In this document: positions 24,662 to 33,759 of the stretch, one piece after another | Layout of the letters: every line of letters starts with the position of its first letter | How positions within the stretch are numbered: the stretch's first letter is position 1 | From: Hankyongella ginsenosidimutans | Lineage (GTDB): Bacteria > Pseudomonadota > Alphaproteobacteria > Sphingomonadales > Sphingomonadaceae | Length of the DNA stretch: 64,000 bases | Assembly: GCF_005144965.1 (NCBI RefSeq) | Contig: NZ_CP039704.1 | Span: 2,588,001-2,652,000, forward strand | Direction of reading: 5' to 3' | Notes under the pieces: model-generated | What the model saw: only the letters and a program-made list of their open reading frames with translations | Told to the model about the DNA's origin: nothing | Databases searched by the model: none | Position numbers and translations under genes: made by a program

Positions 24662-24947
24662 ATGAAACCGACGCAGAACGCCGCCATGGATGACACCCCA
24701 CCCCTCAGACGCGCGCCGTCGCGCTCGCCGACGGCCCGGACGGCCCGCAGCTCGTCGCCAAAGGGCGCGGCGCGCTCGCCGAGCAGATCCTGGCGCTGGC
24801 GTTTGAACATGGGGTCAAGGTCCGCCAGGACGCAGCGCTCACGGAAATCCTCGAGACGTTTGACCTCGAATCCCCATTCCCGCTCCCGCGCTTGACGCTG
24901 TCGCCGCCGTGCTCGCCCACGTTTACGCTGCGACCCACCAGCCATGA
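24662..24947 (+). CDS. FlhB C-terminal-domain-like protein (EscU/YscU/FlhB superfamily), frameshifted
   Basis: Rebuilt across breaks near 24712 and 24892 it reads AVALADGPDGPQLVAKGRGA, then LAEQILALAFEHGVKVRQDA, ending LDAVAAVLAHVYAATHQP. This is the soluble cytoplasmic domain of FlhB without the membrane part (and without NPTH), a known accessory protein next to fliO/fliP in alphaproteobacteria. About 95 residues. The start could be 24662 or 24686. Its TGA overlaps the fliO ATG (ATGA), implying coupled translation. Exact role unknown. Confidence 0.65.
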
Positions 24948-25253
24948 CCGCACTCGATTATTTCCGTTTTGTCGGTGCGCTGCTGCTGGTCCTCGGCCTG
25001 ATGGTTGGCATGGCCTATGCGCTGCGACGCTGGGGGCAAGCTAACTGGCCTTGCCGGCGGCCAGCCCGGCGTTGCGCCGCGCCTTACGGTCCTTGAGACC
25101 CGCTTTCTCGATCCGCGCCACAAGCTGGTGCTTATTCGCCGAGACGCGGCAGAACACCTGCTGCTGATAGGCCCCGGGGTCGCGACTGCTGTCGAGACCG
25201 TCGCTGCCAAGACCGAGTTACCGCATGATACGTCCCCGACTCTCACGCACTAA
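24944..25253 (+). CDS. fliO: Flagellar biosynthesis protein FliO-like, frameshifted
   Basis: One N-terminal membrane helix (VGALLLVLGLMVGMAYALRR). After a break near 25045 comes the small cytoplasmic SH3-like domain RLTVLETRFLDPRHKLVLIR, then RDAAEHLLLIGPGVATAVET, the conserved FliO pattern. About 103 residues. FliO assists assembly of the FliP ring. Its stop codon is the first triplet of a palindromic repeat that separates it from fliP. Confidence 0.75.
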
Positions 25254-25326
25254 AGCATCTCGCCTTAAATGCGACCCAGGGCTGGCACCCGGAGCAGTGT
25301 CGCATTTAAGGAGAAAAGATGCTTTA
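25251..25326. repeat. Palindromic repeat, copy 1, between fliO and fliP
   Basis: 76 bases. Outer arms TAAAGCATCT (25251-25260) and AGATGCTTTA (25317-25326); inner arms TTAAATGCGAC (25265-25275) and GTCGCATTTAA (25299-25309). The spacers between arms are 4 and 7 bases. It is clearly related to the second palindrome 14 bases downstream (shared pattern TA-A/G-AGCA ... TTTAAAT/TTAAAT ... GCGAC). The long arms and A+T-rich content set it apart from the surrounding genes. Confidence 0.85.
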
Positions 25327-25340
25327 GATTCAAAGATATA

Positions 25341-25414
25341 TAGAGCAACTTTGGACTTTAAATCTGCACTGTGCATGCCATCGGGCTGTCGCAGATTTAA
25401 AGTCCGTTGCTCTA
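25341..25414. repeat. Palindromic repeat, copy 2, at the 5' end of fliP
   Basis: 74 bases. Perfect 15-bp inner arms GGACTTTAAATCTGC (25353-25367) and GCAGATTTAAAGTCC (25391-25405); outer arms TAGAGCAA (25341-25348) and TTGCTCTA (25407-25414). It lies inside the open frame of fliP and ends only a few codons before the FliP signal-peptide core. Same family as copy 1. Confidence 0.85.
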
Positions 25415-26133
25415 GCGTTTTCATCGCCACCCTTCTTGGCACAGCCATGCTCGCCGTGCCGGCCTTGGCGCAGAGCGTCTCGCTGGACCTTGGCCAGGGC
25501 GGCACCCTGAGCAACCGCGTCGTGCAGCTGGTGCTGCTCATCACGGTGCTGAGCGTCGCGCCGGGCATCCTGCTCGCCGTGACCTCGTTCACGCGCATCG
25601 CCGTGGTGCTGTCGCTGCTGCGCAACGCGCTCGGCACCCAGCAGGCACCGCCGAACGGCGTCCTGATCTCGCTGGCGATGTTCCTGTCTTTCTTCATCAT
25701 GGCACCGACCTTCCAGACCGCCTGGGAAAACGGCATCAAACCCTTCACCGAGGAGCAGATCACCCAGGAGGTCGCCTACGAGCGCACGGCGGCACCGTTC
25801 CGCACCTTCATGCTGAAGAACACGCGGACGAGCGACCTGCAACTGTTCGTTGACATCTCGAAGCGCACGATCGCAAGTCCGGCGCAGACGCCCATGAGCG
25901 TGCTGGTGCCGGCGTTCATGATCTCGGAGCTGCGCCGGGCGTTCGAGATCGGGTTCCTGCTGTTCCTGCCGTTTGTGATCATCGATCTGGTGGTGTCGGC
26001 GATCCTCATGTCGATGGGGATGATGATGCTGCCGCCAGTGACCATCTCGCTGCCGTTCAAGCTCATCTTCTTCGTGCTGGTCGACGGCTGGGCATTGGTC
26101 GCCGGCTCGCTGGTGCGCAGCTTTACGGGCTAG
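25375..26133 (+). CDS. fliP: Flagellar biosynthesis protein FliP
   Basis: Core export-gate protein. The signal peptide hydrophobic stretch VFIATLLGTAMLAVPALAQS is followed by the FliP body: GGTLSNRVVQLVLLITVLSV, TSFTRIAVVLSLLRNALGTQ, PTFQTAWENGIKPFTEEQIT, PAFMISELRRAFEIGFLLFL and PFKLIFFVLVDGWALVAGSL. The nearest in-frame ATG is 25375, inside the loop of a palindromic repeat; the frame is also open back to an ATG at 25225 within fliO. The true start is therefore uncertain and may have been supplied by the repeat. Confidence 0.93.
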   Translation: MPSGCRRFKVRCSSVFIATLLGTAMLAVPALAQSVSLDLGQGGTLSNRVVQLVLLITVLSVAPGILLAVTSFTRIAVVLSLLRNALGTQQAPPNGVLISLAMFLSFFIMAPTFQTAWENGIKPFTEEQITQEVAYERTAAPFRTFMLKNTRTSDLQLFVDISKRTIASPAQTPMSVLVPAFMISELRRAFEIGFLLFLPFVIIDLVVSAILMSMGMMMLPPVTISLPFKLIFFVLVDGWALVAGSLVRSFTG

Positions 26134-26280
26134 CAGGCTGCTGAAAAGGTGGCTTCAGCGCTCTTCATAAGCCCCTTCACCCCGGCCCCTTACGGGGATG
26201 AACTCCGGCCAGGGTCCATGGCTAACGTCTTATATTCGTTGTGTATATATGCGCCCATGGATTCCGGCCGCAGCCTGCTA
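26131..26280. repeat. 150-bp segment bounded by 11-bp inverted repeats
   Basis: TAGCAGGCTGC (26131-26141) and GCAGCCTGCTA (26270-26280) are perfect inverted repeats. Each arm contains the stop codon of the flanking convergent gene (fliP on plus, the TPR protein on minus). Inside are a CCCC-TTA-CGGGG hairpin and two CCATGG boxes. It may be a MITE-like element or simply a shared terminator region; no target duplication is visible. Confidence 0.45.
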
Positions 26281-29225
26281 GGCAGCCTTGCCGCCCGGCG
26301 CGGACTGAACAGAACGCTGGGGCGGCGACTGCCGGAAGGCGGCGCGGTAGCCGGCGATGGTCGCATCGATCGAGTCGACGGCCTTCAGGGTTTCGCTGAG
26401 GCTGTTCACGGCATTGGGGTCCGGCGTCGGTGCTGTGATGATATCGAAGGCTGCCCCAGCGCGTCCCCGGTCATGCGGCTGCGGAACCTGCTGCGCAGCG
26501 CAACCAGCGCCGCTTCGTCGCCGCGCATGGTCTGCGCGACGGCGGCCCGCAGCACCAGCCGCTTGGCGTCGCCGTTGAAGGAGCGTCCGGCGTCTCGACC
26601 AGGCGGCTCAGCACCGGGATCAGATCATCCCAGCGTTTCGATTGCCAGAAGATATCCGCACGCAGCAGGTCGGCGGCGCGGCTGGTGTCGCTATCCAGTA
26701 CGACCTCGGCCTCGTCCGCCCGCGCCAGGTTGATCAGCGCCTGGGCTTCGATGCGGTTGCGTTCCTGACGCACGTCCGCCGGCAGATTATCCTGCCGGGT
26801 GGCACGAATGACGGCCAGCGCCTTGTCGGGCGTATTGTTGAGGATGTGGATCATCGCCAGCCGCCCGGCGACCACCGCCTGCGGGACGCCATCCAGGCGG
26901 AAGCGCACCTGGTGGTCGAGCAGTCCGGCCGCCCGCTCGAGCAGGTTGACGCTGACCAGCCGTTCGACCAGGCGGCGAATCATCGAATCGCCGTCCGGCC
27001 CGAGCGGCGTCAGGTCGCGGTAGTCGTAGAACAGCGCCACGGCGCGCGCCGGCGGCAACTTGTCCGCTTCGCCATCAAGGAACAGGCGCCGGAACAGGCT
27101 GTCCAGCCGTGTGCCGATGGTCTGGGTTTCGTCGCTGGGCGGGAAATAGCTCACCGCCTGCTTCATGAGGTTGAGCGCCTGCCGGTAATCGCCGTCGGCT
27201 TCGTAAAGCCGTGACAGCATATCCAGCATGCTCAGCTCCAGGTCGTCGCCGCGCCAGGTAAAACGCAGCCGCTCCAGCCGGTCGATCGCCTGCTTGGCGG
27301 TGATCGCCTTGCGATTCAGGTCGTCGGCGATCTGCGCATAGGCGGCATGGGCGCCGTATTCGCGCCCGCCCAGAGTAACGGCCTTGGCGTAAGACGCCGC
27401 AGCGCTCGCGGCATCGCCGGATCGCTCGGCCAGCTTGCCATGCCAGTAGGCGATCTGCGTGCGCTGATCCGCGCTCAGCCCTTTGCGGGCAAATCGTCAA
27501 TGATCTTACGGGCCTGGGCATCCGTTCCCTGCCTGAGGTCAGCGCGGATCGCCGCCAACTGGAATTCGGCCTGATCCCTGGGCGGGAAGGCGGCCAGCAC
27601 GTCGGCACCCGCCGTGTAGGCCTTCAGGGCGTCGGCTGAACGCCCGGCAGCTTCCAGCGCGCGCGCGCCAGAGCCAGAGATCCGGTTCTTCGTCCAGCAG
27701 CGGTCGATCCAGGTCGTCGAGCGCACCGGGAATGTCATTCGCCATCAGGCGCGCCACGCCGCGGGTCGCCCGGAAGGTCGGCGCGTTCAGCAGGTCAGAG
27801 TCGGTGCGCACCATCGCGTCCAGCACCCCGATCGCATCCTGCGGTAAACGCTGGCCGAGGTAGAAGCGCGCCAGATCCCAGCGCCGGGCCTGCCGCTCGG
27901 CTTCCCCGCCATGCTGAGGGCATAGAGCAGCGCGACCTTGCGCGCGTGCATGGTCTCGTCGCCGAGCTTCGCCCAGGCCGCCAGATCGACCAGGCGATCC
28001 TTGTGCAGGCTGCCGTCGAGCGTCTTGCGGGCACCGCGGGCCTCGTCAGCCGGGGTTTTACGCTCGATGCCCAGAAACGCGATCCCGTTCGGGTAGCGCA
28101 GGGTCTGCGGTCTGTCGCCGATGAATTCGTACGCCAGACCCTGCAGGGTCGGCAGGAAGACGCCGCCCGGCTTGCGCACGGCGGAGAGCATGCCCCGGCT
28201 GGCGGCTGTGGTCGGCACGACCAGGAGCCGCTGACGCGTGGCCGGCTCGTCGAGCACAAAGCCTTCGCTTGGCTCGGGTAGCTTGGCGAAAATCCGTGTG
28301 CCGCCGACATCGTCCGCCTGCCGCTCGAGGGTCAGGCTTTCCGGGCAAAACCTCGGTATCCTTGACGGACAGCAGCCAGGCGTTCTCATCCCGGCGAAAC
28401 CCGACAAACTGGCCCGGCCGCAATTCGAACGTCAACAGATCGTGGCCGGCGATCGCCCGCTGGTCGACGCTGCGCAACCGATCGCCGGTTGCCTTTTCAA
28501 GCGGGGATGGCTCAGCAGGCGGTTGCCAGCAAACGCGACCATCAAGGTGCTGCCGCGCTGGATGGCGGCAGCCGCAACGCGCTCTGGAAAGCGGTAGGTC
28601 AACTGAACCCCGCCGCCCACCGGCAGCGTGCTGACCTCGACCGTGATTGCGGCCCGCTGGTCCCGCACAGTCTGAACGGCGTCGAGCGCCTTGCTCACAA
28701 GCGGCTTGCTGACATCGACGGTCTTCGGCGGTGCGGGCTTGGGCGGCGGCGGGGTGCTGGCGAGCTTTTTCAGCGTGTTGACTTGGGCATCGACGTAATC
28801 ATCCCGTGCGGCGGCAGGCGCGATATCCTGCACTTTCGGTTTCGACCCGTCGACTGTATCGATCACCAGAGTCGCGCCGTCGCTGTAGTGCTTGACGCTC
28901 GCGCCTTCGGGCGCGTTCCAGCTTACGCGTGTGGACTGGCCTTCGCTGTTCACCTTGAAGTCGCGGGCCCGCTTGATGCCGAGCGCGGCAAGCGCCGCCT
29001 GGCTGATGGCGACATCGCGCTTGATGACCAGAACGATGCGCCCGCCTTGCGCACTAGCGCTGTAATCGGCGGGTTTGTCGAGCTCGAAGACGATCCGCGA
29101 AAGGTCGGGTGGTCGCCGCCGCGCACCTTCGCAACCGCTGCGGCCTGCGCTGCAAGCGAAGACATCATCATTGCGATCAGCACCATGAGCAGGAACAGGG
29201 TCTGCTGAAGCAGGCGCGGACTCAC
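26278..29225 (-). CDS. Exported tetratricopeptide-type protein of the flagellar region, many frameshifts
   Basis: GTG start at 29225 overlaps the stop of the upstream gene. Signal peptide QQTLFLLMVLIAMMMSSLAA, then a beta-rich N-domain (SRIVFELDKPADYSASAQGG, VSWNAPEGASVKHY) like AMIN-type domains, a Pro/Lys linker, a second beta domain, then a long helical-repeat region with TPR-like units (MLSRLYEADGDYRQALNLMK; ALEAAGRSADALKAYTAGAD). About 980 residues after joining at least seven breaks (near 29105, 28480, 28345, 27900, 27670, 27480, 26590, 26460). Ends GGKAA. Probably periplasmic. Function unknown; the position between fliP and the motor genes suggests a flagellar role. Confidence 0.65.
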
Positions 29226-29732
29226 GGTTCGATCTCCACGGCAAGCCCACGCGCCTGCGCATCAAGGATCAGGCGCACCGGCGGGCCGATGTTCTGCGCA
29301 GACAGCATGTCGTGTAACTGCGCTGCCGCCGCAACCGTGTCCGGCGCCGCGATGACGCCGATCGGACGGTCGGCGCCGGACAGCAGCAGCGCGAGATCCG
29401 CTGAACGGCCCGCTGGGTAGCGGAAGCCTGATCGAGATAAAGCCGCGGCGCATCGTCGGCAAGGCTCAAGGCGTCACGCGAGGGCACATCGCCCAGCCGG
29501 CGCGCGAGCCAGACGCGCCAGTAACCGCCGCCGTTCGTCACCGTCACCGCCAGCGCTGGGGCGGCGGCCGGCGCCGCATGGAAGCCGGTGCGAAATTGCG
29601 CAGCGCAGGCGCGACCTTTTCGGTCGCGGTATGGCTCAACGCAAGGTTCAGCAGCATCAGGCACAGAAAGTTCGCCATCAGATCGGCGAAGGTCACAGTC
29701 CAGCTCGAAGATTGCGGCAGCGCGACAACCAT
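29222..29732 (-). CDS. MotB N-terminus-like membrane protein without an OmpA domain, frameshifted
   Basis: Begins MVVALPQSSSWTVTFADLMA, then NFLCLMLLNLALS, closely resembling the single membrane helix and W-T-FADLM motif of MotB-type stator proteins. There is no aspartate at the usual proton-channel position in the hydrophobic core beyond the FADLM aspartate. After breaks near 29570 and 29415 a short periplasmic part follows (PALAVTVTNGGGYWRVWLAR; DTVAAAAQLHDMLSAQNIGP). About 170 residues, and no peptidoglycan-binding domain. GTGA overlap with the TPR protein gene. Confidence 0.6.
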
Positions 29733-29735
29733 GGC

Positions 29736-30211
29736 TCACTCCTCCCGCACGATGGCGAGCGACGGCAGCTTCGCTTCGGGATCGATCACCGTGCGCCACA
29801 CCGGCGGCATATCGGCCAGCATTGCCACGAGCACCTGCAATCGGAGCGCCTGCACGTCCTCTGGCGCATCCGCGCGCAGCGTCAACTGCAAGGTCTGGCC
29901 GGGCTTCAGTTGCGGCAGGATGGCGGCTGTCATGGCGAAGGCGCGGGCCCCTTCCTGGGTTATGCCGGCGCTGGATGGCTCGTAGAGCGGGGACTGCAAA
30001 GTCACGCTGTCGCCGTCTCTGGGGTAGCCGAGGCCTGCGCGCACGAACGGTTGCAGAACCTGCGCTTCAGGCGAGAGCGGCGGCGGCGCAGGTTCCGGTT
30101 TGGCGACCGCGGCAAGCGCCGCGACAAAGCGCCAAGCGCCAGGAACAGCGTGCCCATGAGCGCTAAGGTCGATCCTGGCCGCCTGCCGCGCGCATGGGTC
30201 GCCGCCGGCAT
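29736..30211 (-). CDS. Single-pass membrane protein of the motor-associated module, frameshifted
   Basis: Start ATG 30211 overlaps the cheZ stop (TGATG). A basic N-terminus (ATHARGRRPG) precedes a membrane helix (STLALMGTLFLALGAL, continuing FVAALAAVAKP after a break near 30125). Then a proline linker (EPAPPPLSPEA) and a domain with LKPGQTLQLTLRADAPEDVQ, then ALRLQVLVAMLADMPPVWRT. I do not recognise the family; the TLRADAPEDVQ part faintly recalls OmpA/MotB-like folds. Co-operonic with the MotB-like and TPR genes. Confidence 0.55.
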
Positions 30212-30864
30212 CAGTCGAAGCTGGCGAGCAGCGCGTCGATGTCGTCCTGAGCGTTGCCTTCGCCATCCAGCGCAGGGCCGTTCAGCAGGTCGCGGTGATT
30301 GACGACGCTGCCGGCCTCATCGCGCTGGACTTCCTTCTCGGACACATGGTTGTCGCCGACAGCCGTTGCAAGCGAGGCCAGTTTCTCCTCGATGTGCTTC
30401 AGGACGCGCACGACCTTGGTCACGCGCTGCCCGGTGATATCCTGGAACGAGGACGCTTCGTAGATCTTGGTGGCGATCTCGGTCAGGCGCTCGCTCAGTT
30501 CGCCGTCCACAGTTCCTGCGATGTTGGTCACTTCGTCGGCGCAGTCCATGATCTCGCCGGCGGCGGCCTCGGTATGCTGCACGATGGCGTCAAGTTCGTC
30601 GGCCGCGCCCGGCAGGTCACGCTTCGAGAGTGAGTTGGGGCGGATCGAGGCGATTTCGCTCTTTGCGGCATGGATGAAATCGATCAGCTCCTTCAGCTCA
30701 GAACCGATCTTGAGGGCCGCCATTTCAAGCTCGCCCTGCATGGAGCTGACCATCGACGACACGATTTCGGCGATATCGCGCACCGGCACAGTGCGCGAGT
30801 TGTCGGCATGCAGGCTCGCCAATCGGGTGCTGATGTCGGTCGCTTGTTTGACAGCCATTTTCAT
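30211..30864 (-). CDS. cheZ: CheZ-type chemotaxis phosphatase
   Basis: 217 residues, intact. Helical-bundle protein with the CheZ signature ASSFQDITGQRVTKVVRVLK (the DxTGQ segment holds the catalytic Gln) and the C-terminal CheY-binding tail DDIDALLASFD. The start ATG at 30864 is followed by a second in-frame ATG two codons on. It would dephosphorylate CheY-P at the switch. Coding continues without a gap into the motor-associated membrane proteins. Confidence 0.85.
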   Translation of the reverse strand: MKMAVKQATDISTRLASLHADNSRTVPVRDIAEIVSSMVSSMQGELEMAALKIGSELKELIDFIHAAKSEIASIRPNSLSKRDLPGAADELDAIVQHTEAAAGEIMDCADEVTNIAGTVDGELSERLTEIATKIYEASSFQDITGQRVTKVVRVLKHIEEKLASLATAVGDNHVSEKEVQRDEAGSVVNHRDLLNGPALDGEGNAQDDIDALLASFD

Positions 30865-30936
30865 TCACTCCACAAGGTCGATCCGGCGAAAAACTGGCCG
30901 GAAAATGCATTCCCGGCGAAACTTAAGCAGCCGGTC

Positions 30937-30952
30937 GTAAAATTGTCGTTAA
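30937..30952 (-). promoter_or_regulatory. Candidate CtrA site upstream of cheZ
   Basis: On the minus strand TTAA-CGACAAT-TTTAC, that is TTAA-N7-TTAAC with one mismatch. It lies 73 bases upstream of the cheZ start, in the 95-base gap behind the motE-like gene. Confidence 0.45.
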
Positions 30953-30959
30953 GCGCCAT

Positions 30960-31624
30960 TCACTCAGCCGCGATGCTGGCGTTGGCGAGTTCCATTGTGA
31001 GGGTTTTCGCCTTTTCGGGTCCATGGCCGCCAGGATGGCCGCCATCTTCTGTTCCTTCATCTTGCTCGCCACGGCCTGCTGGATCTTCAAGTCGAGCCGT
31101 TCGAAGATTCGCGCGGCGTCCTTGGGCTTCATCGTCTCGTAGACCTTGACCAGCGAGGCGAACTGCTTGTCCGCCTGCTCCTGGCGCTCGCCGGTCAGGC
31201 GCTTGAGGTTACCCTCCAGGCCCTTCAGCTCGCCCAGCTTGCTGTCCAGCCGCTTCTCGGTCGCCTCAAGCAGGCGCTGACGCAGCACCGGGTCCTCGCC
31301 CGCGGCGACCGGCTTCTTCTGGGCCTTGGCAGCGATTTCCTGCTGGATCTGCGCCTCCGTGCGGCTTTCAGGCTGCGCCGCCGGAGCGGCCGCGGGCGGT
31401 TTCGCCGGCGACTTCGTCTCGGCGGGCTTGGCTTCTGTCTTCACATCGGCAGCGCGCGCGGACGCGATCAGCACACCGGCGTCCTGCATCATCACATAGG
31501 AGCGGCCAGCAAAGGCAACGCCCAGCGCCACCAGGCCGATCGGCAGCAGGCGCAGGCTGAAGGCCTTGCGCTTCGGCTTGGGCGCTGAGCGCACTTCCAC
31601 GCGGCGCGGCGCGGCCTGCGGCAT
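30960..31624 (-). CDS. MotE-like protein (MgtE N-terminal-type domain), one frameshift
   Basis: Membrane-anchored flagellar protein. N-terminal helix LRLLPIGLVALGVAFAGRSY, then a Lys/Ala/Pro-rich linker, a coiled coil (LEATEKRLDSKLGELKGLEG), and the conserved MgtE_N/MotE-type segment KVYETMKPKDAARIFERLDL, then KIQQAVASKMKEQKMAAILA. A missing base in a CCC/AAAA context near 31020 shifts the end; the restored end is EKAKTLTMELANASIAAE with its stop at 30960. About 221 residues. In rhizobia MotE chaperones MotC; here the partner is unknown. Confidence 0.75.
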
Positions 31625-31637
31625 AGAGGAGCAGCCA

Positions 31638-32060
31638 TCAGCGCAGCCCTTTCAGCGCCTTGAGCAGCGGCGCTTCGCCCGTCGTCACTGTTTCGCGCGC
31701 TGCTTCCGTGCGCACGCCGGTGCGCGGCGTCAGCACACGGGTGTTGCTGGCGGCCTGCTCGAGGCGCGAGGCCAGGCGATCCCCGGATTCAATCATGATG
31801 CTCAGTTCGTCGCGCAGGGCGCGGGCGCTGCCCAGGGGCTGGTTCAGCGTGTCCTCACCCTCCTTCACCGCCGCCCGCAGTTGTGCGACGCTCAGATCCG
31901 CGCGCTCGCAGGCGGCGTTGAGCGCCTTGATGAGCGCCGCCATCTCGGCACGGCCGGAGCGCAGCACATCGAGGCGACGATCAAGGCGTATCCCGACGAC
32001 GATCGCCGCGATCAACAGCGCGGCGACCAGACCGTCCGCAAGCAGGGTCCAGACCATCAC
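31638..32060 (-). CDS. DUF6468-type flagellar-locus membrane protein
   Basis: 140 residues, intact, GTG start at 32060 overlapping the fliM stop (GTGATG). N-terminal membrane helix LLADGLVAALLIAAIVVGIR, then helical cytoplasmic sequence RRLDVLRSGRAEMAALIKAL and ELSIMIESGDRLASRLEQAA. This fits the DUF6468 family encoded next to fliM in alphaproteobacteria. Function unproven. Confidence 0.65.
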   Translation of the reverse strand: MMVWTLLADGLVAALLIAAIVVGIRLDRRLDVLRSGRAEMAALIKALNAACERADLSVAQLRAAVKEGEDTLNQPLGSARALRDELSIMIESGDRLASRLEQAASNTRVLTPRTGVRTEAARETVTTGEAPLLKALKGLR

Positions 32061-33097
32061 GGGGTGCTCCTTGTCATGGCCGAACTATGCTCGACCGAAA
32101 TTGCGATATTGTTGCCGGCGCGCTGAGCCGGCCGCTGATCAGCGGAATGTCGGCGCAGCGCAGTTCGACGAGGTTGCGCGTCGTCGCGTTGAACACCAAA
32201 GTCTGGCCGACCTGAAAGCGCCGGACCTCGCCCAGTGTCATCATCTGCTCGTCGAGCACGGCGTTCAGCTGGATTTCGGTGCGCCAGAGCTCGTTGGCCA
32301 GGTGGGTCTCCCAGATGCTGTCGCGGCCGAACTTCTCGCCCATGAAGCGTTGCAGCAGCAGCTCGCGGATCGGCTCCAGCGTCGCATAGGGGAACAGCAG
32401 TTCCAGGCGACCGCCGCGGTCCTCCATGTCGACGCGCAGCTTGATCAGCACGGCGGCGTTGGTCGGGCGCGCGATCGAGGCGAAACGCGGGTTGGTCTCG
32501 ATGCGGTCGAACTGGAACAGCACCGGCGACAGGGGTTCGAACGCCGCGGCAAGATCCTTCAGGATCACCTCGATCATCCGCTCAACCAGCGTGGTCTCGA
32601 TGGTGGTGTAGGGCCGGCCCTCGATCCGCATCGCCGCGGTGCCGCGCCGCCCGCCGAGCAGCACGTCCACGATGGAATAGATCAAGCTGGAGTCGACGGT
32701 CAGCAGGCCGTGATTGTCCCACTCGACCGCCTTGAAAACCCCATCATCGCCGGCAGCGGCACCGAGTTCAGGTAATCGCCGAAACGCACGGAGGTGATGT
32801 TGTCGAGGCTGACTTCGATGTTGTCGGAGGTGAAATTGCGCAGGCTGGTCGTCATCAACCGCACCAGGCGGTCGAATATGACGTCCAGCATCGGCAGGCG
32901 CTCATAGGAGACCAGGCTGGAATTGATGATTGCCTGAATGCCCGTGCGGGCGCCTTCATCGGCATCGCCGTCGAAACCAAGCAGGCTGTCGATTTCATCC
33001 TGGTCGAGGACGCGGCCGGAGGCGGCGCCCCGAAGCTGTCGTCGCTCGCCATGCGCTCCCATTCGTCGGCGACATCGCCGCCGCCGTTGTCCGCCAT
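32057..33097 (-). CDS. fliM: Flagellar motor switch protein FliM, frameshifted
   Basis: C-ring protein that binds CheY-P. After MADNGGGDVADEWERMASDD and a break near 33025 comes the CheY-binding LDQDEIDSLLGFDG. The middle domain shows SSLVSYERLPMLDVIFDRLV and MTTSLRNFTSDNIEVSLDNI, then (break near 32735) SSLIYSIVDVLLGGRRG and IETNPRFASIARPTNAAVLI. The SpoA C-domain ends LVFNATTRNLVELRCADIPL. A third break near 32110 restores GNNIAISVEHSSAM with its stop at 32057. About 347 residues. Confidence 0.92.
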
Positions 33098-33137
33098 GGC
33101 GCCCACTCTGCAGCCAGATCTTCGTCTTCAGGCGGCA

Positions 33138-33759
33138 TCATTGGATCAGCATTTCCTTGAACAGCACATCGTCAACCCTGGCCGGTGCCAATGTCACGTT
33201 GATACGGCGCAGCAATTCTTCCTTGAGACGGAACAGCCCGGCTGACCCTGAGAGATCCTCGACGCGCAATTCGCGCAGGTATGTCTGGAAGCCGTCGATC
33301 ACCCGCGGCATCTGCGCTTCTATCTCCTTGGCCTCCTCGGGGTTGGAAACTTCGAGCGAAATCGTCAGTTTCAGGAACGAGGCTCGCGAGCCGGTCGTCC
33401 GCAGGTTCACCAGGAATTCGGGCAGATCGACATAGGTGGCAGACCCTCGCCGCCCTCGCCATGCCCGCCGCCCCCGCCATGTCCGCCGCCCTTGCCGGCA
33501 GATTTCTTCTTTTGTCGCCATGTCCGTCCCCATGCCCGTCGCCATGTCCGTCATCGGCAGACGCCGTCTCGCCATGGCCGCCCTCTTCGCTGGCGCTCTC
33601 CTCGCCGCCCAGGAACATGCTGGCCGCGACGCCGCCAGCAATCAGAACCACCAGCGCCGGCACCACGATCATGACGATGCGCTTGCCGGACCACTTCTTG
33701 CGTGGCGGGCCTTCGCCCTCTTCCATGGGCTCTTCAGCAGGTTTGGGCTTCTTGGCCAT
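33138..33759 (-). CDS. fliL: Flagellar basal body-associated protein FliL, frameshifted
   Basis: Stator-supporting membrane protein. ATG 33759 (MAKKPKPAEEPMEEGEG), membrane helix GKRIVMIVVPALVVLIAGGV, then an unusual His/Gly/Asp-rich linker (GHGDGHGDGHGDKK and GGGHGGGGGHGEGGEG) and the conserved periplasmic domain YVDLPEFLVNLRTTGSRASF, then LKLTISLEVSNPEEAKEIEA. Two bases are missing in the linker (near 33509 and 33438). Rebuilt length about 208 residues. 40 bases upstream of fliM. Confidence 0.88.
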
